NCBI RefSeq assembly: GCF_003070865.1
Contig: NZ_CP026948.1
Coordinates: 248,001 to 312,000, forward strand
Length of the DNA stretch: 64,000 nucleotides
Direction: 5' to 3'
DNA from: Corynebacterium liangguodongii
GTDB lineage: Bacteria > Actinomycetota > Actinomycetes > Mycobacteriales > Mycobacteriaceae
Each line of letters opens with the position of its first letter. The stretch's first letter is position 1. Under the pieces are notes generated by a model. The model did not search any database. It saw only the letters and a program-made list of their open reading frames with translations, and was not told where the DNA came from. The translations under genes and the position numbers were made by a program. Shown one piece after another: positions 54,030 to 62,117 of this stretch.

Positions 54030-54902
54030 ATGTGGTTGGACTACGCCGCGCGCCAAGCGCTGATTTCGGTAGGGGCTTTTGCGCGTGCTCCACGGCTAAA
54101 GTTCGCGGCTCACGCTTCGCCTCTGTCGTTTCCGCAGGAGGGCGACGTGGTCGTATCCTTGACTACTCACGGCGAGCGAATCTCGTCTGCGGTGGCTGCA
54201 ATTTCGTCGCTCTTGCTGGGCACGCAGCTGCTCCCAGTGCATCTTTGGCTCGATCGGGGCGATTTCGAGTCGGAGTGGCCGAGAGCGTTGAAGGGTCTGG
54301 TTGATCGGGGACTTCAGGTACGTTGTTCGGACGGTGCTTTTGGTCCACACACGAAGTATTTTGGCACGTTCGCGGAGTGTGCTGGGACTGACACGCGTGT
54401 GATTACGATTGACGACGACATGATGTACCCGCGGTGGTTTGTCGAGAAGCTACTCAACGCCGCGCAGGCCGACCCGGGTTCGGTGGTGGCTTACCGCGCG
54501 CATCGCATCGTCACCACGGGCGGTGAGATCGAGCGCTACCGGCGCTGGAGGCAAGTCCGCACCACCGCTCCGTCGCACCTGCACTTCTCCACGGGGGTCT
54601 CCGGCGTGGCGTACCCGCCGGCGATGGTCGATTACGTTGCCTCGCTGGGAACGGAGTTTCTCCACCACGCGCCTCGTGCCGACGACGTGTGGCTCAACGC
54701 CTGCGCACTGCGCTCCGGGCACCGGGTGCGCCAGGTCTTTCCCCACCCGCGGGAGTTCTCCATCGTGCCGGGGTCTCAGCGCAGGGCACTGGTGCGGGAA
54801 AACCTCCGCGGCGGCGGAAATGACCTGCAGATTGCGGCGACGTATGGGCCAGCGGACGTCGCTAAGCTGCTAGCCGAGCCCGAGCCCGGAAGCGCGGGAT
54901 AA
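54030..54902 (+). CDS. Glycosyltransferase-like protein (GT-A fold, DDD motif)
   Basis: The 290-residue protein has SLTTHGERISSAVAAISSLL near residue 40, a long helix region and VITIDDDMMYPRWFVEKLL at about residue 120, where DDD is the metal/nucleotide-sugar motif of GT-A enzymes. PRADDVWLN near residue 219 may be the acceptor/catalytic acid site. No membrane helix is present. The sugar donor is unknown; exopolysaccharide or glycan modification is possible. It is divergent from menA with a 60-base gap, and its end overlaps the ABC permease gene by 41 bases. Confidence 0.75.
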   Translation: MWLDYAARQALISVGAFARAPRLKFAAHASPLSFPQEGDVVVSLTTHGERISSAVAAISSLLLGTQLLPVHLWLDRGDFESEWPRALKGLVDRGLQVRCSDGAFGPHTKYFGTFAECAGTDTRVITIDDDMMYPRWFVEKLLNAAQADPGSVVAYRAHRIVTTGGEIERYRRWRQVRTTAPSHLHFSTGVSGVAYPPAMVDYVASLGTEFLHHAPRADDVWLNACALRSGHRVRQVFPHPREFSIVPGSQRRALVRENLRGGGNDLQIAATYGPADVAKLLAEPEPGSAG

Positions 54903-55689
54903 GAAGCGCGCACAGAAGCAGCGCGTTCGCCAGGGCGATGGACGGCGAGGTCGCGAGGTTGAGGTGGTAGGCGCACCAGAATCCCACCAGCGCGTTCGCG
55001 AGGGCGATCGCGCAGGTAAGTGGGATGAGGTGGGTGAGGCGTCGACACGTGAGCCGCGCGCAGACGACGGGGAGCACCATCAGCGCGATGACGAGCATCG
55101 CTCCCGCTGTGTGGAACGCTGCGCTGGCGGTCAGCGCCACGAGAGCCATAAACGCGGTGTGGAGCGCGCCGACGCCAACCCCGCTGACCCGGGCGAAAGG
55201 CGCGTCGAACGCGCACGCCGTCAGGCGCGGGAGAAAGACGAGCACGAACGCGAGGTTCACCGCGGCGATGGCGAACAGGGTCCCGGCGTAGCCGGGCGAG
55301 GTGAGCGCGACGAGGTTGACGTCCCCCACCAACACCGCGTGGACGTCGAGGTGGACGTGGCTTAAGCGCGCGCTGATGAGGATCACGCCGAAGGAGAACA
55401 TCGCCGGGAAGACCAGGCCAAGCGCGGCGTCGGAGGAGACGAGGCCGCTGCGGCGCAGACATTGGGTCCCCAGCGCTACCGCGAGAGCCCCGAGCGCCGC
55501 CGTGACCGTGAGCACGGGGGAGCCGAGGTCCCCGGTGAACATGTATCCCACCGCGATGCCGGGCAGCACGGCGTGCCCGATGCCGTCGATGACCATTGAT
55601 TCCTTGTTGAGCACCACAAACGTACCGGGGATTGCGCAGGCCAGCGCGGTGGCCACGGCGAGGATGCAGGCGGATGCAGCGAGCGTCAT
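54862..55689 (-). CDS. Metal ABC transporter permease (MntC/ZnuB family), second subunit
   Basis: The 275-residue integral membrane protein of the ABC-3 family has about eight helices, with ESMVIDGIGHAVLPGIAVGYM in the N-terminal half and the LMVLPVVCARL helix further on. Its ATG at 55689 overlaps the stop of the first permease gene, so both subunits are made together. Mn or Zn specificity cannot be decided from the permease alone. Confidence 0.9.
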   Translation of the reverse strand: MTLAASACILAVATALACAIPGTFVVLNKESMVIDGIGHAVLPGIAVGYMFTGDLGSPVLTVTAALGALAVALGTQCLRRSGLVSSDAALGLVFPAMFSFGVILISARLSHVHLDVHAVLVGDVNLVALTSPGYAGTLFAIAAVNLAFVLVFLPRLTACAFDAPFARVSGVGVGALHTAFMALVALTASAAFHTAGAMLVIALMVLPVVCARLTCRRLTHLIPLTCAIALANALVGFWCAYHLNLATSPSIALANALLLCALLIPRFRARARLAA

Positions 55690-56549
55690 GCGGCCACCGC
55701 CTTCCTGCGCGGCGAGCAGGCGAAGCACACCGCGACGATGCCGAACTGCACCATGACGATGGCCGGGCCCGTCGGGATCGAGTGGGCGATGGAAAGATAG
55801 GAGCCCGCCGCGGAGCTGAGCGCACCGATGGCCGCGGCGGCGGCGATGAAGGCCGGGACCCTCGTGACCCATTGGCGCGCGGCGGCGGCCGGGCTGATCA
55901 CGACCGCGATCATGAGCACGACGCCGACGACCTTGATGCCCACCACCGTCACCACGGTCAGCGCAAATAGCGCGAGGCTGCCGTAGATGGTCGGGCGCAG
56001 GCCTAAGACCTGTGCGAACTGGGCGTCAAAGACAGAGGAGACTTGGCGGTGGTGCACGGCGGCGAGCGCGACGAGCACCGCGGCGCAGACCAGGAGCGTC
56101 GATACGATGTCGGCGCGGGTGAGCGAGGCGGCGTTGCCGAGGAGGAACCCCTCGATCCCGGCCTTGCCCGGCAGCGGGGTGCGCGAGACGTACTGCATGC
56201 CGAGCTGCCCGGCGGAGAAGAAGGTGGTGAGCACCGCCGCGATCGCGGCGTCGGCGGGGATCGGGGCGATGCGGGGGAGCAGGTCGATCGCGCGCACGGC
56301 GAGGAATCCGGCCGCCATCGCCCCGCAGAGCAGCAGCGGGATGCTGCGGCCGTTGAGCCCGAGCAGGGCAGCGGCGGTGAACGCGGCGACGAGGCCAGGC
56401 AGGCTGGCGTGCGAGATGGCGTCGGCAAGAAGCGCTCGGCGGCGCAGGTAGACGAGGGGGCCCAGCGCCCCGGCGCACGCGCCGATGGTGACGGTGCCGG
56501 TGAGTGTGTGCGCGTAGGTGTAGTCGCCGAGAATGTCCGCGGGGGTCAT
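55686..56549 (-). CDS. Metal ABC transporter permease (MntB/ZnuB family), first subunit
   Basis: The 287-residue ABC-3 permease has eight or nine helices and the family motif LLADAISHASLPGLVAAFTAAA and VVISPAAAARQWVTR. It starts four bases inside the ATPase stop and overlaps the second permease by four bases, giving a compact ATPase-permease-permease order. Confidence 0.92.
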   Translation of the reverse strand: MTPADILGDYTYAHTLTGTVTIGACAGALGPLVYLRRRALLADAISHASLPGLVAAFTAAALLGLNGRSIPLLLCGAMAAGFLAVRAIDLLPRIAPIPADAAIAAVLTTFFSAGQLGMQYVSRTPLPGKAGIEGFLLGNAASLTRADIVSTLLVCAAVLVALAAVHHRQVSSVFDAQFAQVLGLRPTIYGSLALFALTVVTVVGIKVVGVVLMIAVVISPAAAARQWVTRVPAFIAAAAAIGALSSAAGSYLSIAHSIPTGPAIVMVQFGIVAVCFACSPRRKAVAA

Positions 56550-57238
56550 GATGCCGCTCCGGGGAGGGAGAACAGCGTGGCCACGGCGGCATCATCAAGC
56601 GTGCATGCCGTCTCACCCGCCGCGATGATGCCGTCGGGGCCGAGCAGCACGACGTCGTCGCAGAACTCCGCGACCTCGGCGAGGTTGTGGTGCACGAGCA
56701 CGATGGTGGTCAGGCTCTCGCGCAGCTCGCGCAGGACGCCGACGATCGTGTCTTGGCTCAGCTTATCGACGCCCGCGAAAGGCTCGTCCAGAATGAGAAT
56801 CTCCGGCTCGGAGGCGAGCGCGCGGGCCAGCAGCGTGCGCTGGCGCTGCCCGCCGGATAAGGCGCTAATCGGGTCGTTCGCTTTGTCCTGGAGGCCAACG
56901 CGCATCAGTGCGGCCGCAGCGGCCGCCCTATCCTCGCGCCCCGGCCACTGCCACCAGGCGAGGTGGCCGGTGCGGCCCATGAGAGCGACGTCGAAAAGCG
57001 TGGCGGGGAAGTCCCAGTCGATCTCCGCGTGCTGCGGCATGTACCCGATCCGCCCGCTGGCCTCGATGCGCGCGCCGGGGGCCTCGATGAGGCCGACGGC
57101 GGCCTTGAGCAGCGTTGATTTGCCGGACCCGTTCGCGCCGACGAGGCCGGCGATGCGACCCGGGCGGAACTCCACGCTGATGTCGTCAAGCACGACGCGG
57201 CGGCCGTAGCCGGCCGTGAGGTGGTCGATTGTGAGCAT
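56546..57238 (-). CDS. Metal ABC transporter ATP-binding protein
   Basis: The 230-residue ATPase has Walker A GANGSGKSTLLKA (about residues 35-47), the signature LSGGQRQRTLLARALA, Walker B LILDEPFAGVD and the switch histidine in LVHHNLAEVAEFCD. The sequence matches the MntB/ZnuC class. It begins one base within the stop of the binding-protein gene. Confidence 0.95.
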   Translation of the reverse strand: MLTIDHLTAGYGRRVVLDDISVEFRPGRIAGLVGANGSGKSTLLKAAVGLIEAPGARIEASGRIGYMPQHAEIDWDFPATLFDVALMGRTGHLAWWQWPGREDRAAAAAALMRVGLQDKANDPISALSGGQRQRTLLARALASEPEILILDEPFAGVDKLSQDTIVGVLRELRESLTTIVLVHHNLAEVAEFCDDVVLLGPDGIIAAGETACTLDDAAVATLFSLPGAAS

Positions 57239-58152
57239 CAGGCGAGCGCCTCCGCGACGACGTTGGCGTTGTGCTCAAAGGCACCCAGGTAGGTATCCGT
57301 CGGCGGGGTGGGGCCCAGGGTGTCGGCGAAGAGCTCGGCATCGGAGACCTCCACCTCCCAGCCCCGGGACCGCACGGCCTCCTTCAGCGCGTCGATGGCC
57401 TGCGGGTTGGCCTGGTTGTCGTGGAAGATCACCGGCACCTTCTCGTGCGCGATCGTATCCGCCAGCGCGGAGATCTGGGCCGGGGATTTCGCGGCCTCCG
57501 TGGTCACGAAGTCGGTGGCGAACACCTCGAAGCCGAAGGTCTTGCCAAAATAGTTAAACGCGTCGTGGCCGGTGATGAGGATCCGCGGGTGGACCGTGGC
57601 GAGGGCCTCCTGCGCGCGCTGCGCCGACGCGGCGATCTCTCCCTTGTACGACTCCGCGGCTGCGGCGTACTCGGGCGCGCGCTCTGGGTCGATCTCGCCG
57701 AGCTTCGCGCCGATGGCGTCGACGACCTGGGACCACAGCGCGGGGCTGTTCCAGATGTGGGGATCGTAGAGCTTCTCTCCCGCGCCCGGCTGGTCGGGCC
57801 ACGGCAGCAGCTCGCCGGAATCGACCTTGGTGCCCACCTCGAGCTGCTTGTCGCCGAGCGATTCGAGCTGGTCGATCATGTGGGCCTCGAGGTGCAGGCC
57901 GTTCCACACGACGAGGTCGCTATCGCGCATCGTCTCGAGGTCTTTGGTCGTTGGCTGGTAGGTGTGCGGGTCCCCGCCGGGGCCGACCATGGTGGTGATC
58001 TCGGCGTCGGGGGCGATGTTGCGGGCGGCGTCGGCGAGGTAGCCGGTCGTGGCGAAGATCTTTAAGGCCCCGTGCTGGGCGTCGTCAGTAGCGGGCGCGC
58101 ACCCGGCGAGGCCGAGCACGAGCGCGAGGAGGAGGGGGACAAGGCGAGACAT
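57238..58152 (-). CDS. Metal-binding lipoprotein of the ABC transporter (Mn-type)
   Basis: The 304-residue cluster-9 binding protein has a lipoprotein signal (LLLALVLGLAGCAPA, lipidated Cys near residue 18) and metal ligands in GPGGDPHTYQPTTKD (His), VWNGLHLEAHM (His), LITGHDAFNYFG (His) and an acidic residue late in the chain. It lacks the His/Asp-rich loop common in zinc-binding ZnuA, which favours manganese or iron. The divergent MntR/DtxR-like gene supports a manganese role. Confidence 0.9.
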   Translation of the reverse strand: MSRLVPLLLALVLGLAGCAPATDDAQHGALKIFATTGYLADAARNIAPDAEITTMVGPGGDPHTYQPTTKDLETMRDSDLVVWNGLHLEAHMIDQLESLGDKQLEVGTKVDSGELLPWPDQPGAGEKLYDPHIWNSPALWSQVVDAIGAKLGEIDPERAPEYAAAAESYKGEIAASAQRAQEALATVHPRILITGHDAFNYFGKTFGFEVFATDFVTTEAAKSPAQISALADTIAHEKVPVIFHDNQANPQAIDALKEAVRSRGWEVEVSDAELFADTLGPTPPTDTYLGAFEHNANVVAEALA

Positions 58153-58183
58153 CGCACCTTCTTTCAGTTAGATGGAAGCAAAA

Positions 58184-58199
58184 GTTCATTGAAATGAAC
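58184..58199. promoter_or_regulatory. Candidate MntR operator between the ABC operon and its regulator
   Basis: GTTCATTGAAATGAAC is an inverted repeat (GTTCAT-TGAA-ATGAAC) 32 bases before the lipoprotein start and about 58 before the regulator start. It lies in the only AT-rich part of this divergent region, as expected for a metal-responsive repressor site. Confidence 0.6.
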
Positions 58200-58256
58200 A
58201 CTTGGGAGCGTAGCCGCGCGTCCCCCGCCCGGCAAGGCGCCAGCTAGGATGACTTC

Positions 58257-58931
58257 ATGCACCTTCGCCAACTGCCGGAGCGCACGCAGGACTACCTCAA
58301 GGTGATGTGGAACTACGAGGAGCGCCACGGCCTCGGCGCGCCGATCCCACTTGGCGAGCTCGCCAAGGCCACGGGGCAAAAGCTCCCCACGGCCTCCGAG
58401 GCGGTCAAGAGGCTCGCGGCGCAGGGCCTTGTCGAGCACGAAAAATACGCCGGCGTCCGGCTCGCAGACCCCGGCCGCACGCTCGCCGTCGGCGTCGTGC
58501 GGCGCCACCGTCTCATCGAGACCCTCCTGGTGAGAACCCTCGGCTACTCCTGGGACGAGGTGCACGAAGAGGCAGACATGCTCGAGCACGCCGTGAGCGA
58601 TCGCTTCCTCTCGCGTGTCGACGCCTTTTTGGGCCACCCCTCCCGAGACCCCCACGGCGACCCCATCCCCACTGCCGACGGCACCGCGGAGCCGCTGTCA
58701 AAGATGCGCCTCGGGGACGTCGCGCCGGGCGACAAAGTCGTCTTCGAGCAGGTCAACGACGCCGACCCGGAACTTCTGCGCTACCTCCAGCGCCACGGGG
58801 TCAGCCCCGGGGACACGCTCGAGGTCTTAAGCGCGGCCACCGCCGGGCTTATCCAGGTTCGCGCGGGCGGCGGGGAGTTCCCCATCGGGGCGACCAAAGC
58901 GGACGATATCGCCGTGCGCCGGTCGGGTTAG
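58257..58931 (+). CDS. DtxR/MntR family metal-dependent regulator
   Basis: The 224-residue protein has a winged helix (ERTQDYLKVMWNYEERHG...LAKATGQKLPTASEAVKRLAAQGLVEHEKYAGVRL), a dimerisation/metal domain with VRRHRLIETLLVRTLGYSWDEVHEEADMLEHAVSDRFL (His and Glu metal ligands), and a C-terminal FeoA/SH3-like domain at about residues 155-224. This is the DtxR layout. Its divergence from the Mn-type ABC genes suggests it is the corynebacterial manganese regulator (MntR), not the iron regulator DtxR, which usually lies elsewhere. Confidence 0.85.
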   Translation: MHLRQLPERTQDYLKVMWNYEERHGLGAPIPLGELAKATGQKLPTASEAVKRLAAQGLVEHEKYAGVRLADPGRTLAVGVVRRHRLIETLLVRTLGYSWDEVHEEADMLEHAVSDRFLSRVDAFLGHPSRDPHGDPIPTADGTAEPLSKMRLGDVAPGDKVVFEQVNDADPELLRYLQRHGVSPGDTLEVLSAATAGLIQVRAGGGEFPIGATKADDIAVRRSG

Positions 58932-58938
58932 CGCGGGG

Positions 58939-60063
58939 CTAGAAGAGCGCGGCCACGGCCGCGCGGTCGACCTTGCCCGGGCCCAGCGTCGGCAGAGCGG
59001 GCAGGAGCGTGATGTCCTTCGGCACCTGCCAGCGCGGCAGGTCCGCGAGCCCGTCCATGAGCGTCGCCACATCGGCGGAGCCCACGTAGGCGGCGCAGAT
59101 GCGCTGGCCGAAACGCTCGTCGGGGACCCCCACGACGCACGCGGCGGTCACGCCGGGGACGCGCAGCATGGCGTCCTCGAGAACTTCGGGGTGGAGCTTG
59201 AAGCCGCCGGAGTCGATGACGTTGTCGAGCCGGCCGGAGACGGTCAAGTGGGCGCCGTCGAGCGAGCCCGCGTCGGAGGTGGCAAACCAGCCGGGTTCGG
59301 AAAACGCCTCGTGGCCGGGCGCATTGCGGTAGCCGCGCGCGACCATCGGGCCGCCGAGGACAATCCGCCCGCCGGAGATGCGGACGCGCGCGCCGGGGAT
59401 GGGCCGGCCGTCGTAGACGCAGCCGCCGGAGGTTTCGGAGGACCCGTAGGTGGTCACGACGTTGATGCGCAGCTTGCGTGCGGATTCGAGCAGGGCGGGG
59501 TTGGTCGCCGCGCCGCCGACGAGGACGGAGTCGAAAAGCCTCAGCGCCTCGATGCCCTCCAGGCTCGAGGTCGCCTTCGCCAGCTGCAGAGGAGTCAGTG
59601 CGGTGTAGCACCGGTCCCCCGTATCCGCGATCTCGCGGGCGCGCGCGGCGAAATCGGCGATCACAAACCCCCGAGACAGGTCGAGCGCAGCCGGCTCTAC
59701 CCCGGCGACGAGGGCGCGTACCAGCACCTGCAGGCCCGCGATGTAGCACGCCGGCATGGCAAGCAGCCACTGGCCCTGCCCGCCGAGGCGTTGGTGCGTG
59801 GCGTCCGCGCTGGCGACGAGGTTGGCCGCTGTCAGCTCGGCGCCCTTCGGCCGCCCGGTCGAGCCGGAGGTGGACACGACCGCGGCGATGTCCTCGTCGA
59901 TGGGCTCACCGACGCCCATCGTGTTGCGCAGCAGGTTCGCGCGCGCCGGGTCGTCGAGAGGGACGGGGAGTAGGCTGCGCCGCCCGGAGAGGGCCTCTTC
60001 GAGGTCGGGCAGAATCGCGAGCGGGTCGCGCGGGTCGACGGCGAGGATCTCCAGGTTGTGCAC
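58939..60063 (-). CDS. menE: o-Succinylbenzoate-CoA ligase
   Basis: MenE activates o-succinylbenzoate with ATP and CoA in menaquinone synthesis. The 374-residue ANL enzyme is short, as is usual for MenE, with VVSTSGSTGRPKGAELT (P-loop), TYGSSETSGGCVYDG, and the C-terminal hinge RLDNVIDSGGFKLHPEVLED and GPGKVDRAAVAALF. The context with menB and menA supports it over generic acyl-CoA ligases. It starts at GTG 60063. Confidence 0.92.
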   Translation of the reverse strand: MHNLEILAVDPRDPLAILPDLEEALSGRRSLLPVPLDDPARANLLRNTMGVGEPIDEDIAAVVSTSGSTGRPKGAELTAANLVASADATHQRLGGQGQWLLAMPACYIAGLQVLVRALVAGVEPAALDLSRGFVIADFAARAREIADTGDRCYTALTPLQLAKATSSLEGIEALRLFDSVLVGGAATNPALLESARKLRINVVTTYGSSETSGGCVYDGRPIPGARVRISGGRIVLGGPMVARGYRNAPGHEAFSEPGWFATSDAGSLDGAHLTVSGRLDNVIDSGGFKLHPEVLEDAMLRVPGVTAACVVGVPDERFGQRICAAYVGSADVATLMDGLADLPRWQVPKDITLLPALPTLGPGKVDRAAVAALF

Positions 60064-60099
60064 GGGGGTCGATGGTAGTCGGGCTCGATCGTGGCCGGC

Positions 60100-60795
60100 C
60101 TAGCCGCGGCCCTGGACGGTATCCAGCCCGGAGCGGTCGTTGATGCCGAACCAGGTCAACGGGACCTGGTCCGCCGGCGGGTTGACGTCCTTGGTAAAGC
60201 CGACGGCGGGCCCGTCGGTGGCCAGCGAGCGCCCCTGCAGCACGAAGCGCTGGCTCTGGGCGGCGGTTTGTATGGAGTGCCCGTCGACCTGGTAGATCCC
60301 GCGTCCCTCCCGGGAGGCAAAGATCTTGGAGAAGGAGCCGCCGGCGGTGGCCTGCCCGTCGATGATGTTGTCGGTGGACGCGACCGCTCGGCCGCCCTCG
60401 ATCGTCAACACGATGACCGGGGAAAAGCCCCTGCTGTCGATCCGGAGCAGCAGCTCGGGCGAGGAGTCCCCCGTCGCCTCCACGAGCGCATAGGAGTACG
60501 TCCCGGTCGGATCGAACTGCGCGGCCGGGCTCGGCGGGAAGTCCCCCGGGTGGTCCAGCGCGGCGGAGTAGGCGGCGCGGACGGGCTCCTGCGGCGCGGC
60601 GGCGTGCGCGGTGGTGCTCGCGGGCGCGCTTTCGGCCGCGCTCGCTGGCGTGCTTTTGGTCGCGCTGGAAGCGGCGCTGGCCGAGGAGACGACCGTCAGC
60701 GGGCTGGCCGGGCGCGGGGTCGGTTTGTCGCTGGCGCACGCGGACAGGGCCGCCGCGGCCGCCAGGGTGAGGGGGAATAGGATTCGCCGTGTCAT
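60100..60795 (-). CDS. Putative lipoprotein
   Basis: The 231-residue protein has a lipoprotein signal (LFPLTLAAAAALSACAS, lipidated Cys near residue 20) followed by about 45 residues rich in Ala, Ser, Thr and Pro, which suggests a flexible linker, and a compact C-terminal domain. No family is recognised. It lies between menE and menB on the same strand. A TTG at 60804 is an alternative start, but ATG 60795 gives a normal signal peptide. Confidence 0.75.
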   Translation of the reverse strand: MTRRILFPLTLAAAAALSACASDKPTPRPASPLTVVSSASAASSATKSTPASAAESAPASTTAHAAAPQEPVRAAYSAALDHPGDFPPSPAAQFDPTGTYSYALVEATGDSSPELLLRIDSRGFSPVIVLTIEGGRAVASTDNIIDGQATAGGSFSKIFASREGRGIYQVDGHSIQTAAQSQRFVLQGRSLATDGPAVGFTKDVNPPADQVPLTWFGINDRSGLDTVQGRG

Positions 60796-60806
60796 AGATA
60801 TCAAAG

Positions 60807-61739
60807 CTAGTAGTAGTACGGGAACTCTTCCCAGTTCGGCGCCCGCTTCTGCAGGAAGGAGTCGCGGCCCTCCACGGCCTCGTCGGTCATGTAGGCCAGG
60901 CGGGTCGCCTCGCCGGCGAAGACCTGCTGGCCCATGAGGCCGTCGTCAGTGAGGTTGAACGCGAACTTCAGCATGCGCTGCGCGGTGGGGGACTTGGTGT
61001 TGATCTCGCGGGCGGCGGTTATCGCCTCCTCCTCGAGCCGGCCGTGGTCGGCGACGATGTTGACCGCGCCCATGCGCTGCATCTCTTCGGCGGTGTAGGT
61101 GCGGCCGAGGAAGAAGATCTCGCGGGCGAACTTCTGCCCGACCATCTTTGCCAGGTAAGCCGAGCCGTAGCCGGCGTCGAAGGACCCGACGTCGGCATCC
61201 GTCTGCTTGAAGCGGGCCTCCTGGCGTGATGCGATGGTCAGGTCGCACACGACGTGGAGCGAGTGCCCGCCGCCGGCCGCCCAGCCGCCCACCACGGCGA
61301 TGACCACCTTCGGCATGGTGCGGATGAGCCTTTGCACCTCGAGGATGTGCAGGCGCCCGCCCTCCGCCTTGGCGCGGGCGGCGTCGACCTCGCCCGCGTC
61401 GGTCGCGTACTGGTATCCCGAGCGGCCGCGGATGCGCTGGTCCCCGCCGGAGCAAAACGCCCAGCCGCCGTCTTTCGGCGAGGGCCCGTTGCCGGTGAGT
61501 AACACCGTGCCCACCGTGGGGTCGCGCCGCGCGTGGTCGAGCGCCCGGTAGAGCTCGTCGACCGTGTGTGGGCGAAAGGCGTTGCGCACCTCGGGGCGGT
61601 CAAACGCGATGCGCGCGATGCCGTTTTCGCGCCCGCCGCCGTTGTGGCGGTGGTAGGTGATGTCGGTGAAGTCGAAGCCTTCGACGACGTCCCACTGGGA
61701 GGGGTCGAAGGGCTGCTCGGTGGAGTAGTGCATGGGCAT
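60807..61739 (-). CDS. menB: 1,4-dihydroxy-2-naphthoyl-CoA synthase
   Basis: MenB closes the naphthoquinone ring of o-succinylbenzoyl-CoA. The 310-residue crotonase-fold protein has RIAFDRPEVRNAFRPHTVDEL, the SGGDQRIRG loop, IAVVGGWAAGGGHSLHVVCDLTIAS oxyanion-hole helix, and DADVGSFDAGYGSAYLAK with the catalytic Asp/Tyr, plus the characteristic PNWEEFPYYY C-terminus. Starts at 61739 and 61733 are both possible. Confidence 0.97.
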   Translation of the reverse strand: MPMHYSTEQPFDPSQWDVVEGFDFTDITYHRHNGGGRENGIARIAFDRPEVRNAFRPHTVDELYRALDHARRDPTVGTVLLTGNGPSPKDGGWAFCSGGDQRIRGRSGYQYATDAGEVDAARAKAEGGRLHILEVQRLIRTMPKVVIAVVGGWAAGGGHSLHVVCDLTIASRQEARFKQTDADVGSFDAGYGSAYLAKMVGQKFAREIFFLGRTYTAEEMQRMGAVNIVADHGRLEEEAITAAREINTKSPTAQRMLKFAFNLTDDGLMGQQVFAGEATRLAYMTDEAVEGRDSFLQKRAPNWEEFPYYY

Positions 61740-61806
61740 TATCCTACGAGGGGTCGACCAGCCGGGTGTGATGATTTTCGCAATGCTTCTGTTGCGAAAG
61801 TGTGTG

Positions 61807-61825
61807 TTAGGTATTGCTTACCTAT
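61807..61825. promoter_or_regulatory. DtxR-like iron box upstream of feoA
   Basis: TTAGGTATTGCTTACCTAT agrees with the DtxR consensus TTAGGTTAGSCTAACCTAA at 14 of 19 positions by my count and keeps both outer half-sites (TTAGGT and ACCTA). It is 25 bases before the feoA start and would make FeoAB iron-repressed. Confidence 0.7.
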
Positions 61826-61850
61826 GTGGCGAAGGCTTAGAGTAAGCGCC

Positions 61851-62114
61851 ATGCGATTTGCCCACACCCCTGTTCCGGCCGCGCACCGGCAGGCCTTGCT
61901 TGTCGACGTCCCCGTCGGCGCCCGCGCCATCATCGGCGGTGACACCTTCGACCCCCGCGGCTCGCGGCGCCTGCGCGAGCTCGGGATGCGCCCCGGGGCC
62001 AGCGTGACGGTGGTGCAGAAGACCTCAGGCGGCGGGCGCATCGTCAGCGTGGGTGCCCACCGCTACGCGCTCGGCGCGCAGGCGCTGCGCTCGATCACCG
62101 TCAGCGCGGCATAA
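61851..62114 (+). CDS. feoA: Ferrous iron transport protein A
   Basis: The 87-residue SH3-like FeoA protein shows LLVDVPVGARAIIGG, RRLRELGMRPGASVTVVQKTSGGGRIVSVGAHRYALG and a short C-terminal strand. FeoA aids FeoB in ferrous iron uptake. The ATG at 61851 was chosen because the in-frame ATG at 61824 lies inside the iron box. feoB begins three bases after the stop. Confidence 0.9.
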   Translation: MRFAHTPVPAAHRQALLVDVPVGARAIIGGDTFDPRGSRRLRELGMRPGASVTVVQKTSGGGRIVSVGAHRYALGAQALRSITVSAA

Positions 62115-62117
62115 GCG

